Assembly (NCBI GenBank): GCA_938021675.1
Contig: CALIFY010000029.1
Span: 1-40,473 of the forward strand
DNA length: 40,473 bases
Direction: 5' to 3'
From: an uncultured Acidimicrobiales bacterium
Lineage (GTDB): Bacteria; Actinomycetota; Acidimicrobiia; Acidimicrobiales; SZUA-35
Every line of letters begins with the position of its first letter. Position 1 is the first letter of the stretch. The translations under genes and the position numbers were made by a program. The notes under the pieces were generated by a model. It was not told where the DNA came from. It worked only from the letters and a program-made list of their open reading frames with translations, and ran no database searches. Below are positions 23,623 to 31,101 of the stretch, in pieces.

Positions 23623-25020
23623 CTATTCGGCGGTGACGGTGACGCTGGCCTTTGACCAGCCTCCTCCTGCCTCAGCCGTTGCTTTGGCGTATGCGGTGAA
23701 GGTGTACTGCTTGCCTGGACGGAGGCGTGCGCCCCAGTCGTAGCTGGTGAAGTATTCGCGTCGCATGCCGTACACCCGGCCAGACTCGGGGTCCGAGAGC
23801 ACGAGGGTTACCCAGCGGATGCCGTCGCCGTCTTCGGTCCCGATGTTGGCGTCACTTGCACCGATCTGGATTTCGCCGTAGGTGGTTCTGGCTGGGATGG
23901 TGCCGCCATCTTCCAATGTCAGGAAGGTGATAGCGGGTGCAACATCTTCGCCCGGTGCCGTCGTCGGCGGTGCCGTGGTTGTTGTGGTGTCTGGGGCTGC
24001 GGTGGTTGTTGTGGTGTCTGGCGGTGCGGTGGTTGTCGGCGGCATGGTCGTGGTGGTCGGTGGTTCTGTCGTCGGCGGTGGGGTGGAACCGCCATACACA
24101 GACTCGACTGCCTGGACGTCAGAAGGGGTCAACGAGTCCCTGCCCCCGATTGCCGACAATGGGATGTTCGGGTCCTTTGGGGTGATCACAGGGCGAGACC
24201 GGTCGAGTGCGAACGAGTACGGCCCGTAGTGCATCACAGAGCCAAAGTCGTATTCGCCAACATCGGTGGCGTAATCTGCGATTTGGAATTGGCTCGCCCC
24301 ATTGCCCGACAGGTTCGAGAAATCGATGTTGATGTGGTCGTCTCGATCGTTTCGATTCTGTTCGTGGCTGAGACCGACGGCGTGGCCGATTTCGTGCACC
24401 ATGCAGCCGGCTCCGTCGCCGGCGTAATTGATGGTTTGGCGTCCGCCCGTCCGGCCGAGCATAGAACTGCAGCTGCTGCCGTTGCCCGTTCCTTGGAACT
24501 CGACGTAGTCACGCTCGTTTGTGCGGGGGACGAAGCGGATACTCGTCTTGGTTTCCCATTCTTGGATGGCGGCGTTGATGACAGACTCTGCTCTGCTGGA
24601 GGTGCCGGATGCGAGGGTGTATGGCATCACACCGTCAGGCCACTTCGAGCGCTCCGACGTTAAGATCACGCCGCACTGGCGGTCGGGTTCGCATTCTGCT
24701 GCGGCATCTCCGTGGTCGTCGGGGCCGACCGCAAGCGGTGCGATTCCTTTGGCTTGAACCTCCTGGTGAGTTCCCAGGATGATGTCGCCTTCGACGATGG
24801 CCATGCCGTCGATGATGTCGTATGTGACCTCGTCGTCCGTGCCTTGAACTATTGCGGTGTCGGTCGGCGGAGCATTTGGATCGACCGGAGGAGGAAACTC
24901 TTGTTCCTCATCAGCCGACACCGCTACCGCCCCGAAGGCAACGGCCAAACCAGCCGCCAGAAAGGTCAACGCCGCCAACAGGCCGCGCGACCGCAGCCGT
25001 GATCCCACCATTTTCGTCAT
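23623..25020 (-). CDS. Exported astacin-family (M12A) metalloprotease
   Basis: The 465-residue protein has a signal peptide (about 1–36), a propeptide-like region (about 37–115), an astacin catalytic domain (about 116–312), a Thr/Pro-rich linker (about 313–362) and a C-terminal beta-sandwich-like domain (about 363–465). The zinc site is HEIGHAVGLSHEQ (His209, Glu210, His213, His219) and the Met-turn is SVMHYG (261–266), with the Tyr of that turn as fifth ligand, all as expected for an active astacin. Cysteines around 110–116, 184 and 206 may form the usual disulfides. ATG 25020 has AAGGGGAA about 8 nt upstream. The linker and terminal domain suggest attachment to a substrate or the cell surface. 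A strong terminator follows. Confidence 0.9.
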   Translation of the reverse strand: MTKMVGSRLRSRGLLAALTFLAAGLAVAFGAVAVSADEEQEFPPPVDPNAPPTDTAIVQGTDDEVTYDIIDGMAIVEGDIILGTHQEVQAKGIAPLAVGPDDHGDAAAECEPDRQCGVILTSERSKWPDGVMPYTLASGTSSRAESVINAAIQEWETKTSIRFVPRTNERDYVEFQGTGNGSSCSSMLGRTGGRQTINYAGDGAGCMVHEIGHAVGLSHEQNRNDRDDHINIDFSNLSGNGASQFQIADYATDVGEYDFGSVMHYGPYSFALDRSRPVITPKDPNIPLSAIGGRDSLTPSDVQAVESVYGGSTPPPTTEPPTTTTMPPTTTAPPDTTTTTAAPDTTTTTAPPTTAPGEDVAPAITFLTLEDGGTIPARTTYGEIQIGASDANIGTEDGDGIRWVTLVLSDPESGRVYGMRREYFTSYDWGARLRPGKQYTFTAYAKATAEAGGGWSKASVTVTAE

Positions 25021-25409
25021 CGTACTATTCCCCTTTGCCGGAGTAGTTACCCACCATTAGGACACAGCGTCAACGCTCGGCTCGCCGTCGCTGGACCGTC
25101 ATCATATGACAAACGAGAGTCTGTGAAAACCGAAAGTGGCTCCCGGAGGGGATTTTCGGACGTCATCGAGTAGTGAACGGCCGTAGTTAGCGTCAGTGCC
25201 CGCTGCTAGGGTCGTCGTTAGTAGGGATACCAACGCATCCCGATCGTGGCTACGGCCGCCATCGATGATCCCGACCGTTCGAGTGGTCGGCTTGCTGCGG
25301 AAGGCGGCGATGTGTGGCGTTTCTGGAACCCCAGTTGGGGTCGCGAGTGTTTGATGACCTCGGGATTTGTCGCTCCCACCTCAGTGGCGACCTGTGGAGA
25401 TGAGATGCG
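25021..25409. other. Divergent intergenic region before the Tad locus
   Basis: About 390 bp lie between the astacin gene (minus) and tadA (plus). I see no gene, in particular no cpaE/ssd gene, which often precedes tadA in Actinobacteria. The only clear structure is the short palindrome ACCCCA-GT-TGGGGT at 25328–25341. Promoters for both sides are presumably here, but I cannot place −10 and −35 boxes with confidence. Confidence 0.4.
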
Positions 25410-26576
25410 ATGATCGCCTTGTCGCGGAGGTTGGCGCGCCGCGCCCAGCCCGATGGACATCTGGCGGCAGCGAGCATCGCACAGGAACACGATGGCACTG
25501 ACGAGTTGCTCATGACTCGGTTGCTGGACGAGCCTGGCCTTGGCGACGCCGAGCTGACGGACCTTGTCCGAGCAAACGATCCACTGCTACCGCTCGAAGT
25601 CATCCAACGCCGGATTCAGCAGGTTCGCTGGTCGATCGATGGCCTCGGCTCGATCGCCGAACTGCTGGCAGATCATGCAATCGACGAGATCATGATCAAC
25701 GGCCCGGGGTCGATCTGGTTTGAGCGACGCGGCAAGCTGACGCGTTCGAGGCTCACGGTCGACGCATACGGCCTCCAGCTTCTCGTCGAACGACTGCTCG
25801 CACCGCTTGGTTTGCGAGCCGATCGGGTGTCGCCCATCGCCGACGGCCGGTTGCCGGATGGATCACGAGTCAACGTGGTCGTGCCACCGTCGGCGATCGA
25901 TGGCCCCGTAGTCACCATCCGCCGGTTTGGTGCAGGCGCTGTTCCACTTGCAGCGTTCGGCCCTGCGGACATGGTGGCGGTTCTCGCCGAGCTCATGGCG
26001 AGACGGGCGACGGTGCTCGTCGTCGGGGCTACGAGTTCCGGGAAGACCACGCTTGTCAACGCCCTCGGATCAGCTATCGGCCAGAGCGAGCGAGTGGTGT
26101 GCATCGAGGACACCTCCGAACTCCATCTACCGGTCGCGAACCTTGTCCGATTGGAAGCTCGGCCGGCCAACAGCGAAGGAGTGGGCGGGGTCGACCTTCG
26201 ACAGCTGGTCCTGACCGCGCTGCGGATGCGTCCCGATCGCCTCGTCATCGGCGAAGTGCGAGGAGCAGAGGCCTTCGACCTTCTCCTCGCCTTTACCAGC
26301 GGGCACCGAGGAGGGCTCGCGACGTGTCACGCCGCGAGTGCTGCTGAGGGTTTGGTTCGTCTGGAGGTGCTCGCTGGTCTGGCCGCATCGTCGACCTCTC
26401 CAACCCGTCTAAGCCAACTCGTTCACACCGCGTTCGATGCCGTCGTTGTGGTTGAACGGGTTGACGCTCACCGTCGGGTCCGGTCCATCGTTGCGGTGGG
26501 AGGTCAACCTGCGGTCGACGCGACTCCTCGCCTTGACCTTCTCTGGTCCAGAGCTTCGAGCCAAGCGGCGCTATGA
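25410..26576 (+). CDS. tadA: Tad pilus assembly ATPase (CpaF/TadA)
   Basis: The 388-residue secretion ATPase powers assembly of Tad/Flp-type pili at the inner face of the membrane. It shows the CpaF/TadA features: SIAELLADHAIDEIMINGPGSIWFE in the N-terminal domain, Walker A GATSSGKTT (206–214), Asp box EDTSELHLP, Walker B with DRLVIGEVRGAEAFD (about 276–290) and the His box around GHRGGLATCHAASA. Length is normal for the shorter actinobacterial forms. GAGATG lies before ATG 25410. Its stop overlaps the start of the fused TadB/TadC gene by 4 bp (ATGA). It heads a compact operon of ATPase, platform protein, pilin and TadE-like pseudopilin. Confidence 0.9.
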   Translation: MIALSRRLARRAQPDGHLAAASIAQEHDGTDELLMTRLLDEPGLGDAELTDLVRANDPLLPLEVIQRRIQQVRWSIDGLGSIAELLADHAIDEIMINGPGSIWFERRGKLTRSRLTVDAYGLQLLVERLLAPLGLRADRVSPIADGRLPDGSRVNVVVPPSAIDGPVVTIRRFGAGAVPLAAFGPADMVAVLAELMARRATVLVVGATSSGKTTLVNALGSAIGQSERVVCIEDTSELHLPVANLVRLEARPANSEGVGGVDLRQLVLTALRMRPDRLVIGEVRGAEAFDLLLAFTSGHRGGLATCHAASAAEGLVRLEVLAGLAASSTSPTRLSQLVHTAFDAVVVVERVDAHRRVRSIVAVGGQPAVDATPRLDLLWSRASSQAAL

Positions 26577-27991
26577 CGCTCTACTGGTCTGCCGTCGTCG
26601 TGGTGTCATCGTTCATGTTCTCCGTAGTGGGCGTCGTCGCCGGCACACCGACGGTGGCCGTCGTCGGTCCGTTCCTCTCGGTTGTCATCGTGCGTGAACG
26701 GCAACGGCGAATACGCGCCTCTCTTCGTCGCCGCCGTGGCGCCCTGCTGCCGGTTCTTGTCGACGAGTTGGTGCAAGCGGTCCGATCTGGACGGTCGTTG
26801 CGTTCCTCATGCGAGACCCTCGATGAGCCGATGCGTGTCGCAGGGCGGTCCGAACTCTTAGACCGGCGGGCCCTCGTCGGTCCAGTAGTTGCAACTTTGA
26901 GAGACCGAGGATCGTTGGTCGACGCCGCCACGGCATTGTCTAGCAGCGGGGAGCCGGCGGCTCGCCTCCTGGCGGTCACTCTTCGGACGCTTGCGGTCAA
27001 CGGCGGTCCGGCACTGCCGGCGCTGCGCCGACTGCGACATACGCTCATGGGACAGGTACACGCCGAACACCAGGCAGCCTCGGCGTCGGCGCAAGCGACC
27101 GCGTCGGCTGCAGCGATGGCGTTGGCCCCGATGGTGTTCGGCCTACTCGCGGCGTCGGTCGATGGTCGAGTGGCCGAGTTGTACCTCTCCGACCCGGTTG
27201 GTCTCGGATGCGTCAGCGTCACTTGTGCGTTGTCCTACACCGGGTGGTGCTGGATGAATCGAATCGTACAAGTCGGCATGGGGCACGGGCCGGAGTGCTC
27301 AGGTGAATCGGCTGAGGCGACACCGTCAGCGTCGGTCGGCAGCGCTTCGACCCCTCCTCAACCGCCGGTCCGGACGAGACGCAACGTCGTCATCACCATC
27401 ACGGTCATCGTCACCGTCGTGTTCTTGGCCACGCTTTTCGTCATCGCCTCGGTCGTCGTCTCGCCGGCTATCGGTATCGCCATCGGGGCCCTTGGTTTGG
27501 GCAGCGCAGCCGCCAAACGCCGGCAGGGCACCATACGGCGGGAGTCCCGTCAGGCAGCTGCGCTGGTTCCCGTCATCGAGCTTGTAGCGGTTGTGGTAGG
27601 GGCAGGGGGCACCGTCGCCGATGCGGTCAACACCGTGGCGACCGACGGACCACCTCCGGTGCGACAGGCGTTCTTAGCCGTGGTGCGCCGTAGTCGCTCC
27701 GGACTGGTGCTGAGCGACGCGCTCGCTCCTGCCTCGGCAGAACTCGGCTCGGTATTTCATCCGCTCATCGGGGCCCTGGTGTCCGCTGAACTCGATGGTG
27801 CGCCGCTTGGGTCGTTGCTCACCCGCTTGGAAGAAGACGCAGACCAGGTACGGCGACGCGACACCGAAGCCCGGGCGGCCCGCCTCTCCGTGACGCTCGT
27901 CTGGCCGCTCGTGGTTTGCCTCCTCCCGGCGGTCGTCATCGGGGCGGTCGTTCCGGTGACGGTCGTCGCCGTCCGCCACATCGGACTCTGA
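26573..27991 (+). CDS. Fused TadB–TadC pilus platform protein
   Basis: The 472-residue membrane protein has two T2SSF (GspF-like) domains in one chain. The first (about 55–195) contains LPVLVDELVQAVRSGRSLR and LAVNGGPALPALRRL; the second (about 320–465) contains VPVIELVAVVVGAGGTVADAV and a repeat with SAELDGAPLGSLLTRL. Paired hydrophobic segments lie at about 5–40, 170–230, 275–315 and 440–468, and a Ser/Pro-rich linker (about 236–270) joins the halves. In most Tad loci TadB and TadC are separate genes that form the platform against the ATPase. Here no stop or restart lies between the halves, so the fusion looks real. It overlaps tadA by 4 bp and precedes the pilin gene by 58 bp. Confidence 0.85.
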   Translation: MTLYWSAVVVVSSFMFSVVGVVAGTPTVAVVGPFLSVVIVRERQRRIRASLRRRRGALLPVLVDELVQAVRSGRSLRSSCETLDEPMRVAGRSELLDRRALVGPVVATLRDRGSLVDAATALSSSGEPAARLLAVTLRTLAVNGGPALPALRRLRHTLMGQVHAEHQAASASAQATASAAAMALAPMVFGLLAASVDGRVAELYLSDPVGLGCVSVTCALSYTGWCWMNRIVQVGMGHGPECSGESAEATPSASVGSASTPPQPPVRTRRNVVITITVIVTVVFLATLFVIASVVVSPAIGIAIGALGLGSAAAKRRQGTIRRESRQAAALVPVIELVAVVVGAGGTVADAVNTVATDGPPPVRQAFLAVVRRSRSGLVLSDALAPASAELGSVFHPLIGALVSAELDGAPLGSLLTRLEEDADQVRRRDTEARAARLSVTLVWPLVVCLLPAVVIGAVVPVTVVAVRHIGL

Positions 27992-28049
27992 AACCTCCAT
28001 CGGCGCCGTTAGGCCCCATCCGATCTACATCACCAGAGGAGGCGCCACG

Positions 28050-28256
28050 ATGCGCTCGACTTCGCTCACCACAATCCACCTATTCAACAAACGGGCCCGA
28101 ATGCAGGAAGGTCAGGCCACCGTCGAATACGCTCTCGTCCTGTTAGCGGCGGCCGGCCTAGCCGGGGCGCTCTTAGCCTGGGCCGCAGGGTCAGACGGCG
28201 TACCTCGCCTTATGAACGCCATCATGGACACCCTGATCACCGATGCTTCGCCGTGA
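28050..28256 (+). CDS. Small Flp-type pilin (DUF4244-like)
   Basis: The 68-residue product is a type IV-like prepilin: a short basic leader up to QEG, then the processing motif G|QATVEYALVLLAAAGLAG with Glu at +5 and Tyr at +6, as in Flp pilins, and one hydrophobic helix that would pack in the pilus core. It resembles the DUF4244 pilins of actinobacterial Tad loci. GAGGAGG lies 6 nt before ATG 28050, the strongest ribosome site in the operon, fitting a highly expressed structural subunit. No prepilin peptidase (tadV) gene is present here, so the processing enzyme must be encoded elsewhere. The stop overlaps the TadE-like gene by 14 bp. Confidence 0.85.
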   Translation: MRSTSLTTIHLFNKRARMQEGQATVEYALVLLAAAGLAGALLAWAAGSDGVPRLMNAIMDTLITDASP

Positions 28257-28644
28257 ACGCCGCGGCTCGCCGGAAGTTGGCGGCCCTGATGCTGGGCAAA
28301 GTGTCGTCGAGCTCGCCCTTGTTCTGCCGGTTGTCGTCATGCTCGCGTTGGCAGTCGTCCAGATAGGTGTGGTGGCCCGCGACCAGCTGTTGGTCCACCA
28401 TGCTGCCCGAGAAGCAGCGCGGCGGGCTGCGGTCGAGCCGACCGACGTCGCAGCCCGATCCGGTGCAATCGAGGCGACCGGGCTAACCCCGGATCGCCTT
28501 GCAGTGACCCTCATCGGTGATCGGTCACGAGGAGATTTGATCACCGCTCGGGTCGAATACCGCTCACCGACCGACGTGCCGCTCGCCGGCGTCGCACTCG
28601 ACGATGTCATCGTCACCGCGGCGGTAACGATGAGGGTCGAATGA
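28243..28644 (+). CDS. TadE-like pseudopilin
   Basis: The 133-residue protein has the TadE-like N-terminus: a leader to about residue 18, then GQSVVELALVLPVVVMLALAVVQIG with Glu at +5, followed by the conserved AREAARRAAV segment and a beta-rich extracytoplasmic domain with VTLIGDRSRGDLI and VTAAVTMRVE. TadE proteins are minor pseudopilins needed for Tad pilus assembly. It overlaps the pilin gene by 14 bp. The usual following TadF and a membrane TadG-like gene are absent; 24 bp later the locus ends at the convergent helicase gene. Confidence 0.85.
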   Translation: MLRRERRGSPEVGGPDAGQSVVELALVLPVVVMLALAVVQIGVVARDQLLVHHAAREAARRAAVEPTDVAARSGAIEATGLTPDRLAVTLIGDRSRGDLITARVEYRSPTDVPLAGVALDDVIVTAAVTMRVE

Positions 28645-28668
28645 TGGCACGATCCGAGCCTTCGTTGG

Positions 28669-30984
28669 TCAGAACGGCTCTGCCACACCAAGGGTGTTAC
28701 GGAGCAAAGCCAACGCGGCCGCCTTGTCGAGAGGCTCGTTGCCATTGCCACACTTCGGAGATTGGACACACGACGGGCAACCCGCGCTACATGCGCAGTT
28801 GTCGAGCACCTCCGCTGTAGCAGCCAGGTGCCGGTCAGCGGCCGAGAACGCCAACTCGGCTATGCCAGCACCTCCCGGATAGCCGTCATAGATAAAAATC
28901 GATGGAAGTCCCGAATGCGGTCCTTCAGCTGTCGACACTCCTCCAACATCCCAACGGTCGCAGATCGTGAAAAGTGGAAGGATGCCGATAGCGGCGTGTT
29001 CGGCGGCGTGGAGGGCACCGGGGAGGGCGAACGGCCGGATACCAGTCCGACCGATCACCTCCTCGGTCCACTCGTACCAAATGGACGTGGTGAGTAACTC
29101 TTGCGGCGGGAGGTCGAGATCTTCGGTCGCCAGCACTGTTCGGGTCCCGATCTCTCGTAGCTGATAGCCGACGACTTGGGTGGTTACCTGCACCTCGCCG
29201 AGGTGAAGGGTCGACGCGCCGACCGGTTTCGAGGCATCGGTATCGAGTACCTCAATGAGGATCTGTGACCGGGCTTGAGTCCATGTTTGGCCGTCGTCGG
29301 GTTCGACCAACGCCGTCCGGGTTTCGAGGTCGAGATCGACCACCTTCCAGGGCTGACCCCGGTGCAAATAGACAGCGCCAGGATGAACCAGGTTGCCGGC
29401 CCTAGCCAGTTCGACGGTCCCGATCAGCTGGTCGTCCTCGGTAGCGATTCGAACCTCGCCACCCGACGCCGACCGCAAACTGATTCGATGAAACGGCATA
29501 CCGCGGCCATCCCACACCGCTCGTGGAAGATGGTGGCGGTCGGGACGTACTCGAAAGTCATCGCCGACCACGTTTCGGCGAACGGCATCGTCAAGGTCGG
29601 GCCACCACCGCTCGTCCTGGTGGTCGAGCGGTCGTTCGTAGGCCGCGCAGCCAAGGTGGGGGTCGAGAATGTTTGGATTCTCGACATTGACCACGACGGG
29701 TTCGGGGGGACGCTCGAACAGATCTCTCGGGTGATCGACGAACCACTGATCGAGCTGGTCGTCGCCGGCTACCAATACCGACAACGACGCCTGCTGGGCT
29801 CTGCCCGCCCGACCGATCTGCTGCCACATCGATGCGATAGTTCCAGGAAACCCGCACAGTACGGTGGCATCGAGCCCGCCGATATCGACCCCGAGTTCGA
29901 GCGCGCTGGTCGTCACTACGGCTCGGAGTGAACCGGCGACCAGCTCAGCTTCGACCTCTCGACGCTCAGCGGCCAGGTACCCACTGCGGTACGGCCGAAC
30001 CGTGTTGGCCAGCAGCGGCGGCAGCGAACTGGCTACCCCCGCCGCCACCCGCTCGGTAAGCGCCCGCGATCCACAGAAGGCGATCACTCGGCGGCCGCTC
30101 TTGACAAGCTCGGCAACCGCCCGAATGGTCTCGGAGGCCGGAGACTGACGGATGCCGCGCTCCTTGTCGATCAACGCCGGTTGAATGACGGCGACCTGTC
30201 GTTCCCCACACGGCGCGCCGTCTTCGGATATGGCCACGACTTTTTTGCCGCACAGCTCGGCGGCCAGGACTTCTGGGTCGCCGATCGTCGCCGAACAAAA
30301 CACGAACGTGGGATCGCTGCCGTATCGAGCGCATTGTCTGCGGAGTCGTCTGAGAATGTGCGCGACATGGGTGCCAAACACGCCGCGCAGCACATGCAAC
30401 TCGTCGACGACCACGTACTCAAGCCGTTTAAGAAAAGTGGCCCACTTGCCATGGTGTGGTAACAGGCCGTGGTGAAGCATTTCGGGGTTGGTGAGGACGA
30501 CGTTGGCTTGCGATCGAGCCCAGGTTCGTTCCTCTCTCGACGCGTCGCCATCGTATGTGGCCGCTCGTAAGTCCGGAATGTCAAGATCGCCGAATGCCCG
30601 CAATTGATCTTGGGCCAGGGCCTTTGTCGGGTAGAGCAGGAGTGACGTTCCGGCCCGTAGTCCACTCACGACAGCCTCGGCGATCGGTAGTTGGAAGCAC
30701 AACGATTTTCCGGAGGCGGTACCGGTCGCCACCACCACCGAGTGCCCGTCCCGAAGTAAATCGATAGCAGCCGCTTGGTGGCTGTAGAGACGTTCCGGTT
30801 GGCAGTGAGCGATCTTCGCCGGCAATGGACGGGCCAGCTCCCCAAAACGGCCTGGCCGAGCCGCTAGTTGTTCGAGATGGGCCAGGCGGCCGTCGCTCCG
30901 GAACTGCTCGACGGCCGACTCGATCGGTGCCTTGATCGGTGCCTCGATCGGCGTTTCGAGCATGTCGATTGCCGCAGCATTCAC
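28669..30984 (-). CDS. MrfA/YprA-like DEAD/DEAH helicase with C-terminal Cys cluster
   Basis: The 771-residue superfamily-2 helicase has motif I ATGTASGKS (86–94), a DELH box in VVVDELHVLRG, motif III in FVFCSATIG, and C-terminal helicase motifs SALELGVDIGGLD and QQIGRAGR. The DUF1998-type C-terminal region ends in CACSAGCPSCVQSPKCGNG, four cysteines expected to bind a metal, as in Bacillus subtilis MrfA, a 3'-5' helicase for mitomycin-type DNA damage repair. Most of its length is normal for the family. GTG 30984 is taken as the start, with ATG 30963 an alternative. In Mycobacterium tuberculosis a homologous helicase also lies between topA and the Tad genes. It shares its 117-bp promoter region with a photolyase-like gene. 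Confidence 0.9.
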   Translation of the reverse strand: MNAAAIDMLETPIEAPIKAPIESAVEQFRSDGRLAHLEQLAARPGRFGELARPLPAKIAHCQPERLYSHQAAAIDLLRDGHSVVVATGTASGKSLCFQLPIAEAVVSGLRAGTSLLLYPTKALAQDQLRAFGDLDIPDLRAATYDGDASREERTWARSQANVVLTNPEMLHHGLLPHHGKWATFLKRLEYVVVDELHVLRGVFGTHVAHILRRLRRQCARYGSDPTFVFCSATIGDPEVLAAELCGKKVVAISEDGAPCGERQVAVIQPALIDKERGIRQSPASETIRAVAELVKSGRRVIAFCGSRALTERVAAGVASSLPPLLANTVRPYRSGYLAAERREVEAELVAGSLRAVVTTSALELGVDIGGLDATVLCGFPGTIASMWQQIGRAGRAQQASLSVLVAGDDQLDQWFVDHPRDLFERPPEPVVVNVENPNILDPHLGCAAYERPLDHQDERWWPDLDDAVRRNVVGDDFRVRPDRHHLPRAVWDGRGMPFHRISLRSASGGEVRIATEDDQLIGTVELARAGNLVHPGAVYLHRGQPWKVVDLDLETRTALVEPDDGQTWTQARSQILIEVLDTDASKPVGASTLHLGEVQVTTQVVGYQLREIGTRTVLATEDLDLPPQELLTTSIWYEWTEEVIGRTGIRPFALPGALHAAEHAAIGILPLFTICDRWDVGGVSTAEGPHSGLPSIFIYDGYPGGAGIAELAFSAADRHLAATAEVLDNCACSAGCPSCVQSPKCGNGNEPLDKAAALALLRNTLGVAEPF

Positions 30985-31025
30985 CTACAACAGGGTAGTT
31001 GGCCGGCCTGACAAGCCCGAGATGT

Positions 31026-31039
31026 TGATTTCGAAATCA
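31026..31039. promoter_or_regulatory. Perfect 14-bp palindrome between two repair-type genes
   Basis: TGATTTCGAAATCA is an exact palindrome, AT-rich for this genome, placed 42 bp from the helicase start and 63 bp from the photolyase-like start in their shared divergent promoter region. The position suggests an operator bound by a dimeric regulator controlling both genes. It does not match the usual actinobacterial LexA box. No regulator is adjacent. Confidence 0.5.
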
Positions 31040-31101
31040 GGAGTGGACGTTGCCGGCACGTCCCGACGCTAGATTGTCGAGCGGCCGAATCTTCGGTTCC
31101 A

